64,000 nt of DNA from [Pseudopropionibacterium] massiliense. GTDB taxonomy: Bacteria > Actinomycetota > Actinomycetes > Propionibacteriales > Propionibacteriaceae. The position numbers and the translations under genes were made by a program. The stretch spans positions 1,883,929 to 1,947,928 of the forward strand of contig NZ_LR027842.1 in NCBI RefSeq assembly GCF_900607225.1, given 5' to 3'. Of the stretch, positions 63,220 through 64,000 are shown piece after piece (the first letter of the stretch is position 1; each line of letters starts with the position of its first letter). The notes beneath the pieces were generated by a model, which ran no database searches, was not told the DNA's origin, and was given only the letters and a program-made list of their open reading frames with translations.

Positions 63220-64000
63220 TCAGCAGCCGTGTTTGTTGTGGTTGGTGGGGCAGGGAGCCTCCACGCTGGGGGTACCGGTGGGGTTTGATGGCGGTGGCCC
63301 CAGGGTAGGGATGCCGTGTCTGTCGTTGGGAATGTTGACCGCGGACAGCTCGACCACGCGGGTGTGGACCTGGGATGTGAGGTCCATCTCGATGGTTCCC
63401 TGCTGCCCCAACCCGTTCCACACAATCACCCAGTGCGCGGTCGCGGTGATGGTGAAGTCACCACGCTGGCGGTAGACATAGCCGCAGGTGGGAGATTTCT
63501 CGTCCCGGGTTTTGTGTTCGGGATGTTCGGTGCCCTTGCCGCACTTCTTGGTGTCGCCGTTGCCCATCTCCCACGTGACCTGCGTGACCGCCGCGGTGGC
63601 GGTGATCGCATACCCCGACTCGGTCACTGTTCTGGTAACCGGCCCCCACGTGTTGGGGGTGGGGTTCCTGATCCACATCCAGTTGTTCCAACCGACGTAG
63701 TTGTATCCGTCGGGCAGTTCTTCGAGGGAGTGAGGCCACACCCCGATCTCCGGAGCACGAAGATCCATCCGCTCCACCGCAACCCTCGCCAACACCACAG
63801 GAGCAGGCGCACCCCCACGCCCGGTGGCCTCCTCGGTAGGAGTAGGCAGACCGGGAAGATAGCTGGCGCAGGTTCCGTCCGTGGCATAGAGCATGCACCG
63901 GTCCGGGGGCTTTTGTTGTTCCGGAGGCAGACAGGGTATCCCCACACACTCAGGAAGAGCATCCTCCCCACCCACCCCCGTGGGACGGGCACCAGGAACC
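63220..64000 (-). CDS. secreted-type PKD-like protein, partial (5' end outside the window)
   Basis: The frame is open to the right edge, so the N-terminus is missing. The visible ~260 residues contain a Pro-rich lead, a region with WNNWMWIRNP, and a beta-sandwich-like segment VTWEMGNGDTKKCG ... SPTCGYVY, in which W-x-MGDG-like residues resemble PKD-type domains of actinobacterial surface proteins. Cysteine pairs may form disulfides. It converges on the TadE-like gene. It may be a cell-surface partner of that gene, but position is the only evidence. Confidence 0.65.
   Translation of the reverse strand, partial: VPGARPTGVGGEDALPECVGIPCLPPEQQKPPDRCMLYATDGTCASYLPGLPTPTEEATGRGGAPAPVVLARVAVERMDLRAPEIGVWPHSLEELPDGYNYVGWNNWMWIRNPTPNTWGPVTRTVTESGYAITATAAVTQVTWEMGNGDTKKCGKGTEHPEHKTRDEKSPTCGYVYRQRGDFTITATAHWVIVWNGLGQQGTIEMDLTSQVHTRVVELSAVNIPNDRHGIPTLGPPPSNPTGTPSVEAPCPTNHNKHGC

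Noticed and set aside
62927..63421. Minus-strand open frame overlapping the end of the partial surface-protein gene
   Set aside because: It is in a different frame of the clear gene for half its length, and the rest has no Shine-Dalgarno or motif.

Overview
The window is high-GC DNA with tightly packed genes, many 1-4 bp overlapping start/stop pairs and frequent GTG/TTG starts. Gene order (rpmF-rnc-mutM-smc-ftsY, rpmB-recG-rsmD-coaD, ispG-GNAT-proS-rimP-nusA-ylxR-infB-rbfA-truB, ribF-rpsO-pnp-dapB) is that of an actinobacterial chromosome. A LutABC lactate pathway plus de novo cobalamin genes points, by inference, to a Propionibacteriaceae-type organism. I see no rRNA, tRNA, CRISPR array, insertion sequence or prophage.

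Region by region. 1-1905: a two-component locus, with an edge-truncated membrane sensor that lacks the expected phospho-accepting His, a 67-aa secreted two-cysteine peptide upstream of it, and a divergent LuxR-type response regulator. 1921-9597 (minus): ftsY, smc, a GtrA-family membrane protein, mutM, rnc, rpmF and the DUF177 gene. 9773-18083 (plus): an accessory block with a MarR regulator, two ArsA/Get3-like ATPases around a 71-aa protein, and a five-gene oligopeptide/nickel-type ABC importer. It separates coaD from the DUF177 gene. 18104-21626 (minus): coaD, rsmD, recG, rpmB. 21770-28675: RNase J, a GNAT protein, dapB, pnp, rpsO, ribF.

28775-39279: a second accessory block between ribF and truB. 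It holds the lactate utilisation operon (lldP-lutA-lutB-lutC), with a FadR-type palindrome on its promoter, and a corrinoid uptake operon (permease, two binding lipoproteins, ATPase, methyltransferase) headed by a cobalamin riboswitch, followed by a FadR-type regulator. 39285-46119: truB, rbfA, infB, ylxR, nusA, rimP, with a secreted repeat protein on the opposite strand. infB reads in two frames joined near 43090, so it carries an apparent one-base deletion. 46192-50925: a Tat-type lipoprotein, proS, a DUF4081-type GNAT protein and ispG.

50952-62421: cobalamin biosynthesis (cobK, cobA, a cobB-cobC fusion, cobO, a fused ChlI/ChlD-type chelatase subunit, cobL, cobM), with a second cobalamin riboswitch before the chelatase gene. 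Just after cobK sits a two-gene ATPase/RloB island of lower GC, followed by a diverged second copy of the cobK 3' end and an EXLDI-family gene. The right end has a lone TadE/TadG-like gene and the C-terminal part of a cysteine-containing secreted-type protein.

The candidates most worth follow-up are the peptide/pseudokinase/regulator locus, the MarR-controlled ArsA pair with two matching palindromes, the RloAB-like island bounded by duplicated cobK tails, and the split infB reading frame.
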